64,000 nucleotides of DNA from Tenrec ecaudatus (taxonomy: Eukaryota; Chordata; Mammalia; Afrosoricida; Tenrecidae): positions 11,714,584 through 11,778,583 of the forward strand of contig NC_134537.1 of NCBI RefSeq assembly GCF_050624435.1, written 5' to 3'. Positions 54,754 through 64,000 of this stretch are shown here, one piece after another. The notes beneath the pieces are model-generated. The model was not told the origin of the DNA. It made no database searches and saw only the letters and a program-made list of their open reading frames with translations. A program made the translations under genes and the position numbers. Within the stretch, counting starts at the first letter, position 1. Each line of letters opens with the position of its first letter.

Positions 54754-55346
54754 GTGCATCTGAACACCAACTGGATTCACAAAGACCAGCTGTCAGGCAA
54801 CAATCCAGCTCCTGATCTTGATCTGTGTCTGAACAAAGAGCAGAGTGAATGCCTTCAATTCGACAAGTTCCCTTCAGAGCACTCTGCAGAGAAATGGACC
54901 CCAAATAAAAGACACTGTTGACCCAAGCATGGCGGCTGTTGAGGGAAAGAGATTCACATGAGGTTTTAAAACAAGAAATGACACAGCCTTCCTCTGTGTC
55001 CGGGGTACTGCTTGGATGTAGGTGACTCCATTCAGCAGCAGTATCTCGGTTCTGTCATCTGCTGGTTCTTTGGCTTCCAGGTGAGATGGTCACTGTTTCT
55101 CATGTGGAGAACAAGACAGCAAGATGCCCCTGTAAATATGACTCTTTCTCTACGTTTCAAAGTCATCTTCTCTGGGCAAAGAAGTAAATAAATAGAAAGA
55201 CAGCCACTAGAAACCATGAAAAAAAAAACAGACGATCAACTTTCAACTCCTCAGACGAAAATACAAACACATATGCATAGCAAGCAAAACAGAACACACA
55301 CCGAGAGAAAGTGTTAAAATGGAAAACAGAGCCTAAGGTCAGATTA
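54751..55346. other. Intergenic, nothing recognised
   Basis: AT-rich at the right end. No gene or repeat family was recognised. Confidence 0.3.
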
Positions 55347-55532
55347 GGAGCCTCGGTGGCATAGTGGTTATGAGCCGGCCTGCGATCCTCACGATCAGCA
55401 GTTCAAAACCAGCAGGGCTTTCTACAATAGTTACAGTCTCAGAAACTCACAGGGGCAGGTCTACCCTGTCCTGCAGGGTCACTATGAATTGACATCGATG
55501 ACTACCTGGCAGTGAGTTTGGTCTTGGTTTAA
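55347..55532 (+). repeat. AfroSINE
   Basis: It has the head GAGCCTCGGTGGCATAGTGG, the 3' part CTACCTGGCAGTGAGTTTGG, and GGGGCAGGTCTACCCTGTCC in the body. Confidence 0.8.
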
Positions 55533-56711
55533 GATAAGATGAGAGAATCGTAGTGCATCACAAATCAACAAAAGAAAGTGAAATAAGCCCACTCTTTTGA
55601 TAGGGAAAAAAAATCCAAAAAAGAGTCCCACATTGGATGGTAAAACAATGTCTCATCATTCTATTTTAGCAAGACATGTATCTTCACCAAAATAACCAGG
55701 GAAGGTTAAATATAAGACATAAACCAAGCGCTACCAGAAAACGCTGGGTGAAACAGCAACATGACTCAGCTGGGGTTATAAAATCAAAACTCGGTTTGAG
55801 GTAAAAGGGAGTTTGCCCACGTGTGAGCCAAGACACTAAGCCGTCTGAAGAATGTAGTGTTCAGAGATCTCTGCACCAAGTAGCATGGCTACTTGGTCAA
55901 GAATCAGATCACATGACCACAAAGAATTAAAATACCCAGAAATGTGAGTTGAACTTGGGAAAAGAACAACAGTAGGTTTCCACCTACCCCATCAGCTCAA
56001 GACACACCAAGAAAAAATATAAGGATGTGAAGATCCTGAAGCAACATTCGATGTGATTCAAGTGAATGTTGTCCGCGGGTCACTATGAGCAGGAAGGGAC
56101 TCAAGGCTACCATCAGTAGCAGCAGCAGCAACAAAGTTGATACACAAAGATCTCAAATGAGATACTAGCAAGAATAAGTCAGCACGCTATCAAAAGAATG
56201 ATTTAGCGTGTCCAAGAGAGCTCAGCCAAGTAACCAATCCAGGTGGTTCAACAGTGTTAGCAAGTTGCTAATAAAACTCACTGTGTTGACAGGGCAAAGA
56301 AAACTATCTGATATTTTCTCAAAGGATGCCCACAGGGCATTGGACAAAAATCCCACGTCTGTTCCTGCTAACAATAAACAAAATTGCAGAGGAAGAAAAT
56401 ATAATGGATGCGTCCTTCAAATAGTTTTATACGTGCACGTGTGTGATGAAAGTGGGGTGATGGGTGAGCATCATCCTGAAGTGAAACAGAAAATATATCC
56501 CCATGAAAGTCCAAAAGATGGAGAGAGTGCCATGTCTCCCCCACTGTCACTGATCATGGCTCCACTGGGTCAAACTGAAACCGTGAGACCACAATGAGAA
56601 GCACAAGCAGAAAGAGGAAGCTAAGCGATGCACACATGATGAGATTGAAAAATGCACGACCATTAGAGGCCCTAAGAGAATTCAGGTCGGTTAACATACA
56701 AAAGGCAATAA

Positions 56712-56892
56712 GCCTCAAACTCACTGACATTGAGTCGACTCTGACTCACAGTGGTCCTACAGGATAGGGTAGACCTGTCCCCGTGAATTTCCAAGACTAA
56801 CTTTTTCCACAGAGTAGAAAGCCAAGTCTTTCTCACCTGGAATGGCTGGAGGGGTTCAGATCGCTGCCCTTGGGGTTAGCAGCCCAATGCCC
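56712..56892 (-). repeat. AfroSINE
   Basis: It has GAGTCGACTCTGACTCACAG and GAGTAGAAAGCCAAGTCTTT. The head is at the right end. Confidence 0.75.
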
Positions 56893-57149
56893 AAGCCCTG
56901 AATTTGAAAACATGCATATCTATAACTTACCAGAAAGTCTAATAGGCATTCTGTTTACAGCAGCAACACAAAAGATATTTAGAAATGTATTTAAAGGAGT
57001 TCATTGCACCTTTAGAAAGATAACACTAATATTATACAGAGAAGTCAACATCCCATGCGAAGCTTTTGGATAAGAAGGCTCGACATGTTAAAGACGTTAA
57101 TGCCTTTTCAGTGAACTTGTCAGCTGGAACCCACTAAGAGGTTCAAGGG

Positions 57150-57344
57150 AGAGAACTCTTGTTTGTGTCCAATTCTGACTCATCGTGAACCTGTATGACA
57201 GGGTAACATTCACCCCTTCGGGTTTCTGAGACTGTACCTCTTTGCGGGAGTAGAAAGCCTCTTCTTTCTCCCACGGACCCGCCTGGTGATTTCCCACTTC
57301 TGACCTTGCAGCCAGGATAATACTACAAGTGGTTCTCCACCATG
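57150..57344 (-). repeat. AfroSINE
   Basis: It has CCAATTCTGACTCATCGTGA and GAGTAGAAAGCCTCTTCTTT. Confidence 0.7.
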
Positions 57345-57387
57345 CTTTCAGAGGGAAAAATCGACTTGCTGCCCCAGAGTCCGGGCA

Positions 57388-57567
57388 GACTCTTAGCAGT
57401 CCTATCGAACAGGCATACCCGCCCCTGTGGGTTTCTGAGATGCCACTCTAACTCTTGTATGGGAGTAGAAAGCCTTGTCTTTCCCCCTTGGAGCGGCTGG
57501 TGGTTTTTAACTGCTGCCCTTGCCTTTAGCAGGCCAATACATAACCACTCCACCATCAGGGCTTCTA
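57388..57567 (-). repeat. AfroSINE
   Basis: It has GAGTAGAAAGCCTTGTCTTT. The right end ACCACTCCACCATCAGGGC is the complement of the head. Confidence 0.75.
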
Positions 57568-58189
57568 GAGAAAAGTGGTGGACTTATTTATATTGTGGTA
57601 GGGAACACAGCACAGAAAGCCCAGAATTGCTACAGCATATATTTAAGAGATTTCAGGAATAGAATAATTTAAGGCTTCTAAACGGCAAAAATATACCATA
57701 AACCAAGTTAAAAATTTTTTTAAAGCACACTACATGTTACAGACAGAAGGGCTTGTCTTCTTAATCCTCAAAGAGCATAAACAACCCAGAATAAAAAGAG
57801 TACACACTATAAATTGACATTTTACACCAAAATACAAATGGCTTATAAAAGTCTCAACTTCACTCACAGTTAGAGAAGTGCCGGTGAAGACAGTAAATTG
57901 TCCTCCTATCAGATTAGCAGAGATCAATATATTTGATAACAGTTAGTGTCAAGGAAGGCTTGGGAGAGAAACGTTCTCAGACCCTGTTGGTGCAATTTCT
58001 ACGAGGGTGATTTGGCAGTGTCTGTCAAAATCCTTTGACCCAGAATTTAATGGCCAGAATTTTTCATCCACAGATTTGCATTCAAAAGTGTTGCAATTTA
58101 AACAAACAAAACACGTTTGTGAAATGTGCTTGAAAAGAGCTCTCTTTCTTCTCAGTTTTGGCTTGCCTATCTCTTACGTACCTACCCAC

Positions 58190-58372
58190 ACACATCAAGT
58201 CCATGTTGACTCGTATTGATCTGCTAGGGCAGAGTAGAACAGCCCCTTACAAGTTGTGAAACTGTACAGCTTTCATGTAAGCAAAGGCCCCCTCTTTCTT
58301 CCCAATGACTGCTTGGTGGGTACAAACTGCTGACCTTGAAGTTAGCAGCCCAACTCTTCACCCACTAAGACA
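58190..58372 (-). repeat. AfroSINE
   Basis: It has CATCAAGTCCATGTTGACTC and GGCAGAGTAGAACAGCCCCT. The head is decayed and passes into a GACA run (58370-58388). Confidence 0.65.
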
Positions 58373-58389
58373 GACAGACAGACAGACAC

Positions 58390-58900
58390 CAGTGCTCCTT
58401 AACCCCTTCACTAGCTCATTGATTTTCAAACTTCAACATGCAGCAGAATCATTTGGAGTCCCCCCCTCCAGAGACCTGCCCCCTGGGTCACAAGTTAGGG
58501 TACTACTGGCTAAGGGAGCCAGGGTTGGGGAGAGATGGGGCACAGAAGAGGAGAGGTGGAGGAGGAGAAAGCAAGGTAAAGAGGCAGGGGTTCTCCTCGG
58601 GACTGAGAGGTGGGGCGGAGGTTGTCCAGAGTCCTTGGCCAAGGGGACAGGACTTTATTCGCTGTTCCCAGTCTCCCCAAAGCTGCCCTTTCCTCCCTCC
58701 AAGGAGAGGTGGCTGTAAAGCAGTAGAGCCTCCCGCGAGCTCTCTGTGAATCCACAAGCCTGTCCTTTAATATCAGAGAGCCAGGGCAAGTCGGCCACGG
58801 GCCTCCACCAAGCCTGAAGAGTGCTGGGGTGGAAGGTCCAGACAGAATGACCCGGCTGACTGTACCCTAGGGACTCAGCTGATTTGATGAACTTGAAGAT
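58390..58900. other. Intergenic, no gene recognised
   Basis: Frames of 60-140 codons on both strands over 58305-58760 have no recognisable domains. Confidence 0.3.
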
Positions 58901-58902
58901 TT

Positions 58903-59490
58903 TTGTCACTGTTAGGTGCCATGGGAGTCGTTTCCGGCTCGCGTAGCGACCGTTATGTATTGCAGAAGGAACCACTGCGGAGTCCTGTGCCATCCCCACA
59001 AGCCTTGTGATCTTGCAGCCCCTTGTTGCGGCCACTCTGTCAACCCATCTCGCATAGGGTCTTCCTCGTTCCCGTGAACCCTCTACTGGACCAAGCACGA
59101 TGTCCTCCACGGATGGGTCTCTCCTGAGAACACGATCAAAGTACGTGAGACAAGTCTCTTCACCTTCACCTTCAGGAAGCACCCTGGCTGTATGTCCAAG
59201 ATAAATTGGTTTGTTCTTCTGGCAGGCCACAGCACTTGGAATATTTCTGGAGCATCGTCATTTAAATGCATCAATTCTTTGGGCCTCCTTATTCGTTGTC
59301 TGATGTTCGCAGGCCTATTAGGCGATTGAAAAGACCTATGAGGCTTGGGGAAGGTGGTCTATCAGAGTTGCCCAGCTATCAGATGGGCCATTTTTGCTCT
59401 CCCACGATGTAAACAGGTCTAAGAAAGGCATTTGCCCACTCCACGTATCGTTTGATTTCAAGACCGCTGCTTCCCTGAGCACACTTGTTC
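58903..59490 (-). repeat. RTE-clade LINE 3' region, antisense
   Basis: It starts with CACTGTTAGGTGCCATGGGA. The minus strand reads LRRDPSVEDIVLGPVEGSR and RPYARWVDRVAA (58980-59160), the C-terminal region after the RTE reverse transcriptase. The 191-codon minus frame (58655-59230) is part of this element plus flank. Confidence 0.7.
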
Positions 59491-59559
59491 ATCTGAGCAA
59501 AAGGAAACCCTTAATATGAGAACCGCAGCGGAATACCATGTCTATCGACAGACATGTCC

Positions 59560-59722
59560 GCTCCCGAGTGAATTCCGACTCAGTGGTCCTACGGGACAGA
59601 GTACCAATTCCCTGGAAGCTTTCAAAGACTGGCATCCTGACAGAAGCAGACCGACACATCGTTCTCTCTCGGGACAGCTGGTGGGTTCAAATCGTTTGCT
59701 TCTCGGTTCACAGCTGAGCAGA
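59560..59722 (-). repeat. AfroSINE, diverged
   Basis: It has GAATTCCGACTCAGTGGTCC, GGGACAGAGTACCAATTCCC and GCTGGTGGGTTCAAATCG. Confidence 0.6.
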
Positions 59723-60054
59723 CAGAAACTAAAATGGTTGGTGCTGGCCCTAACTAAGCTCAGGGTCAAGGTTAGGTGGAAGGCTGAAAACAGTGGCATC
59801 TTCTTCACATCTGGAACTGTCGTCTTGCTCCTTCCTCCTTTTTCCAGTCAAGGTAAAATGCATGGTAAGATGGACGACTCATGCGTAGCACTTGAACTTT
59901 TACATCCCTACCTGTGCAAGCACAGCTCAGATCAAGACCTTCCTAGAAAGTAGGGGTTCCAGGAACTCCTTCCCGGCCAGGACTCTCATACTCCGTCTTG
60001 GTTCCGTCCAATTTTAAACCTCCCATCAAAGGAATTATCATTATTCCTCTCTGG

Positions 60055-60397
60055 GGTCTGGCTTCTTCTAGTCAACATGCTTTGGGGATTCATCCAAGTT
60101 GTGTGAGATAAAGAGCCGTTCTTTTTCACTGCCTTGTAATATTCCACGGGAGACAAAATCCGTTTCCATTCACATGTGGGTAGGACATGTGGGTTGTTTC
60201 CAGCCTGAGGCTATTATAACTCATGCTGCTGTGGACATCCTCATAAATGTCACTAGGTGGATAAGAACTTGTTTCTCTTTGGGATATGTTTAGGACTTGA
60301 ACTCACAGGATCATTGAGCTTGCCTATTTAGTTCAAGTAGCACTTCCAAATTATCTTCCCAGCTGATGGTACCAATTTACATCCCTGCCAACAATAT
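60055..60397 (-). repeat. Old L1 3' end, antisense
   Basis: ACATGTGGGTTGTTTCCAGC and TTTACATCCCTGCCAACAAT are standard antisense L1M motifs. It is cut off on the right by the following AfroSINE. Confidence 0.75.
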
Positions 60398-60398
60398 A

Positions 60399-60604
60399 GG
60401 GAACCCTGGGGCTCATAGCGGGTTCCGCACTGGGCTAATTGCAAGGTCAGCAGTTCGAATCAACCAGCCAGTTCTGAGGGAGAAAGACGAGGGCTTTCCA
60501 TTCTGTTAAAGAGTTAAAGTCTGGGACACCTGCAGGGGCAGTTCTTCCCTGTCCTGCAAGTTGAATACATGTTGGTATCATCTGGATGGTAGTGAGTTTT
60601 TGAG
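60399..60604 (+). repeat. AfroSINE
   Basis: It has the diverged head GGAACCCTGGGGCTCATAGC, the B-box-like GCAGTTCGAATCAACCAGCC and the end GGATGGTAGTGAGTTTTTG. Confidence 0.75.
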
Positions 60605-62900
60605 GACAACAATGTACAACAAACTCAATCTTCAGTCGGGACTGTCAGTCCTTTGGAGTCTTTCTGATAGAGATGCATAGTTAATCTTTAATTTAGAAAA
60701 TTTAATTTACAACGGTGACAACTTTTTGTTTACCCAGAATGGATGGCCCGCAGATGGATACCTCCATGGAAGGGCAGTTCTCAGGATTCAGAAATTCCCA
60801 GAGGATGTGTAAGTGTGTTTCTTTGCCTATGAGCCTTGGTCACAGATGGACGCTCTAGACTCCACCCTCCTCGCCTTGGAACAGGCCATTCATTTCTCCA
60901 CGAACAGGAAGAACTTCGTTGGGATCCCAGAGGGAGAACAACATCTGGGGAACATCTGGTGAGCCCAGCCCAGGCCGGGGGACGCTTTCCTGGGGAAAGC
61001 ATATCACGTAATCAATCCTTGGAATCCTCCCACCCTTCAGTTTAGTTACTCTCTCCTGGTCTTCCTGCTCCCCAAGCCATCACCCTTGGGCTCCCTACTC
61101 TGAGCTACCCTCTGCCCCTGGCCTTGCCGAAGGTGCCACTTGTCTGTGTTCTTTCTGGGTGCCTCACACAGAGCCCCGCAGGGTAGACATCCAGACAGCC
61201 GGAGAGAGACCCTTGCCCATTCTAGCACCCTGCCCTGCCTAACTCCCTGATCAGCAGGCAGTGTCTTTTAGAAACTGAGTTAGGGAGCATTAACATTGGC
61301 CAAACAACTTCATTTGACAGATGGGAAAACTGAAGTGGGGGACGGGGACAGGAGAGGGGGACCAAACCTTTGCTCTGGAAGTCAAACTCAAAAAACCCTA
61401 ACGCACCGCCTTCCCGGAGCACACCGTTTCATGGAAACTGGGAAACAGGCAAGTGAGACATGCAACTGCGTTGTGGCAGCAAGGCAGAAGCCAGGCTAGG
61501 GAGTCAGTCAGCAAGCAGCCTTGAACCAGGAGTCTCGGGACACATGCCAAGAACTGGCCATTGGCAGACTGGGCTGGAGTGCCGTCCATCAAGGAGAAAT
61601 CTGAGCGTAGAGGTGAGGCTTGAAGTCACACGGTGAGAGCGAGAACACAGTGGATAGAAACGATGTGCCGTAGTACCAAGATTATAAGTACATGTACAAC
61701 TGAAAAGGCATTGAAATGAAAGGATGGGGGAAAGGAGTGGGGGTAGGGAAATGAAAAGAGGTGGGGCTTCAAAGGTGGGCCGGGCCAGATTGCCTAGGCC
61801 TGCTAGTCCCCAAGGCAGGGTTGAGACTTGAATCTGCTGGAAGCTTGGCTCTGGCTACTAGACTTCTGTCTTTGGAGACCCTGGGGTACACAGACCCTGC
61901 ACCCAGTAAAGACAAGAGGAGTGCATCTGCGCCCCACACCCATCAGCTTCGAGGAAAAGTGAAGAGTGTGCAGACCACACACATGCAGCCCAGTGGCTGG
62001 AGAGGGGCCCTCACCCTCATCTCTTCCCGCAGCTGACATCCAGGCGGGACTCCCAGGAGGTTACTCCCACCCCCACCTGGAGGAGGGCAGAAAGGAATCC
62101 TAAGGGCTGGGCTAGTCACCAACTGGATTCATCTAGTACTGTCCGGGCAGAACCCAGAATGCAGCGGGAGGAGGGCTGGGAAGGGGGGAGGGTCTGGCTC
62201 CCTAGAAGGCTCCCTGGAGGAGGCAGTCCGAGCAGAGCCCTTACAAGCATTGGGAGAGAGGACACCGAAAGGCTTTCCCGGTGAGAGGAACGGTTGTAGC
62301 CCAACCTTGTGATTAGGGTAAGCTCAGACTTGGTTAAGTTAACCTTGGGGTAAGGGAGCGGTCACGAGGATGGGCCTGGGATCCTGGGCTGGCTGCTGGA
62401 GCAGGCACGCACGGCGCCCACGAACAGGATTGGTTCCAAAGAAGGGACAGTCCTTGCAGGAGCAGAATAAGACAGTGGGCCATTGAAGTGACCAAGGGTT
62501 TTTGTTTGTGAGAGGATGGGGGCAGGGAAAGCCTGGGTCCTAAGACTCCTGGATCCCAGCCTCGTGGGAGAAAGGGTCTTTGGCCCTTGGGCAGAGATGG
62601 AGCCAGGGTGGGGAGGGGGTGGGGTGGGGCGGGGCAAATCCCTTCCCGCCAGGGTCACACTTTTGTAGGTAAATTTTTGTTTTTGGTCTTGTAGTGGGGA
62701 TGGGGGAGGGAAAGGGACCGTTTGGATCGGATTGTGGTAAACCGCCTCGGGTGCGTGGGGGTGGGGAGCCTGTTGGAGGCCTTGACTCTGACACCATCTT
62801 GCTGAGTGGCTTTTGATGGGGCTCTGCGCTGCTCTGGGCCTCAGTCTACCCATCCGTAAACCGGGGCGGTGGGGCCAGGTGAGATCCTTAACGATCTGGC
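60605..62900. other. Upstream flank of right-hand promoter, no gene recognised
   Basis: MIR-like patches are possible at 61305-61345 and 62825-62865. No young repeats, no exon I can support and no frame with a recognisable domain. It may contain regulatory sequence for the gene starting at about 63.2 kb. Confidence 0.35.
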
Positions 62901-62919
62901 TCTGCCAGCTCGGCTGGTC

Positions 62920-63640
62920 CGGGACTGGACTGAACCCGGCGGACCAGAGCGCTGGGGGGGGGGGCGGGGAGGGAGGGGCCGGGGCCGAGGCCGAGGCGCC
63001 GTCGCCGGGTCAGAGTCCGCGGGGAGGCCGGCGGGTGCAGCGCCCGGCTGGGGCGGGGGAGGAGGCAGCGCCTCCGGGGCGGGGCCGCGCGCGGCTGGCG
63101 GGAGGCCCGGCGTGCGTCAGCGCCGTGAGCCCCGGAGTTTTCCACTGACGACGAGGGCGGAGCGGTGGGCGGGACCCGGCGCGGCCAGTCTCTCCCGCCG
63201 CTGCCGCCGCTGCCGGACGCGGAGCCGGGGGCCGCTCGAGCGACTGCTGTCCGGCGGAGCGCGCCCGGGATCTCGGCGCCGGGAGCGTGTCCGGCCGGGA
63301 CGCGGGTGGCGTCGGTGTCCTCGGCCGAGGGCTTGGATCACAGGTGAGCTCCGAACCTGGCGGGACGGGACTTTGGGGAGGGGGCGACCCGCGAGGGTGG
63401 CGCTGTGCCTGTAGCCCCTGCCATTTGCTCCCCACCAACCTGCGCGGACGCCCGATGGGTGGGCGGGGGGGGGGGACACGGATGGAGGCTGCCCCATCGC
63501 GAACCGCCCAGTGGGTAGTCAGTCCACTCCGGCCCCCGGCTTCGCGCAGCGGCCGGAGAGTGGGGCTGGGAGCCCAGGAGGTGGGGGTCTCCGGTTTTCC
63601 GGCCCCGTCGCGGCCACTCGCAGAAGTCGCGCCCCCCCCC
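62920..63640 (+). promoter_or_regulatory. CpG island promoter, probably of CSRNP1
   Basis: It is very CpG-rich, with GC boxes (GGGGCGGGG around 63050-63085 and GTGGGCGGGACC at 63164). The position, downstream of XIRP1 on the same strand, is where CSRNP1 lies in human. CSRNP1 encodes a nuclear cysteine/serine-rich transcription factor. The identity rests on synteny, since no CSRNP1 coding exon falls in the window. Confidence 0.55.
63180..63343 (+). other. Putative first non-coding exon (CSRNP1)
   Basis: The right end is set by GGATCACAG followed by GTGAGCTCC, a strong splice donor (GT at 63344). The left end is a guess from the promoter layout. No start codon opens a convincing frame before the donor, which fits a 5' UTR exon. 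Confidence 0.4.
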
Positions 63641-63900
63641 CCCAGTTTGTGCGGGCATCGGTCTAGGAGGGGTGGCGCTGGGGTGAAGGGGTGCGTGGTG
63701 AGTTTCCTTTTGACCCAGTTGGCTGAGAACTTTTCAGAAGTTACTCGCGTGGCCGGAGCAGGTGACATTTGTCGCCTTCCTCCTTGGACTCCCCCCCTCC
63801 CCCGGGGGGACGCGTTCCGGGGCTGCGGTGTGTGCCCCGGCGCTCCTGGAAGGCGGGGGTCGAAGGAGGAGTGTAGGGATGAGCGAGGAGGAGTGAGGCA

Positions 63901-63913
63901 CCGTGAGTCACGG
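63901..63913 (+). promoter_or_regulatory. AP-1 palindrome
   Basis: CCGTGAGTCACGG, a 13-bp odd palindrome with the AP-1 core TGAGTCA at 63904-63910, lies about 560 bases into the putative first intron. Confidence 0.45.
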
Positions 63914-64000
63914 ACCCCGGGAGGGAGGGGGAAGGAGGGGAGGACGAGGGACAGTGCCGTACGCTCACCTGTTTGTCAGTCACCGTCACACGCAGAGGCC

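Larger units (their letters stand above)
55535..58165 (+). repeat. Old L1 (or HAL1) ORF2 remnant, split by AfroSINEs
   Basis: L1-like sense sequence appears in pieces: GAACAACAGTAGGTTTCCAC area (55965), GCAGCAACACAAAAGATATT (56959), GCTTATAAAAGTCTCAACTT (57841), CCGGTGAAGACAGTAAATTG (57881) and GGTGATTTGGCAGTGTCTGT (58006). It is strongly diverged and interrupted by SINEs at 56712, 57150 and 57388. Confidence 0.5.

Noticed and set aside
58655-59230. 191-codon minus-strand frame as a possible gene
   Set aside because: Its N-terminal part reads as the C-terminal region of an RTE retrotransposon and it runs into unrelated flank. It is repeat-derived.

Overview
This is mammalian nuclear DNA from an afrotherian, most likely a tenrec. 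It is littered with tRNA-derived SINEs of the AfroSINE type and with RTE-clade LINE fragments, both typical of Afrotheria. It also carries three copies of a hAT DNA transposon whose terminal and subterminal sequences match SPIN (SPACE INVADERS). SPIN is a horizontally transferred family that, among afrotherians, is known from tenrecs. These identifications come from recognising sequence by eye; no database was searched.

Layout. 1-24 kb is intergenic and built of nested repeats: 5'-truncated L1-like 3' ends with polypurine tracts and an AATAAA tail, antisense RTE remnants (a broken endonuclease/reverse transcriptase at about 6-9.1 kb), old L1 and L2 pieces, LTR-like elements of 0.4-0.6 kb, AfroSINEs and one SPIN. 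24.4-33.6 kb holds the only clear protein-coding gene, XIRP1 (Xin actin-binding repeat protein 1), on the + strand. It has a short 5' non-coding exon behind a MEF2 site and TATA-like box, an intron of about 3.1 kb with a second MEF2 site, and one large exon with the whole 1,705-codon CDS and a poly(A) signal. The interval from about 24.0 to 34.0 kb contains no young repeats that I can see. 34-63 kb is again repeat-rich and has two more SPIN copies. An isolated, strongly CpG-rich promoter-like island lies at 35.9-36.6 kb, with no gene I can assign. The window ends in a second CpG island (62.9-63.6 kb) with a good splice donor. By synteny with human 3p22.2 (CX3CR1 - XIRP1 - CSRNP1) this is probably the promoter and first non-coding exon of CSRNP1, whose CDS would lie beyond the window.

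Most notable points. (1) The XIRP1 reading frame stops early, and the ancestral C-terminal tail survives just downstream as a frame-shifted remnant with a stop. (2) Two SPIN copies sit at the same position of two different AfroSINE copies. (3) An orphan CpG island combines a perfect CRE, X-box-like motifs and a tandem GC-box array. (4) Transposon nesting is layered enough to order insertions in time. Nearly every other long reading frame is an artefact of repeats or the antisense of XIRP1.
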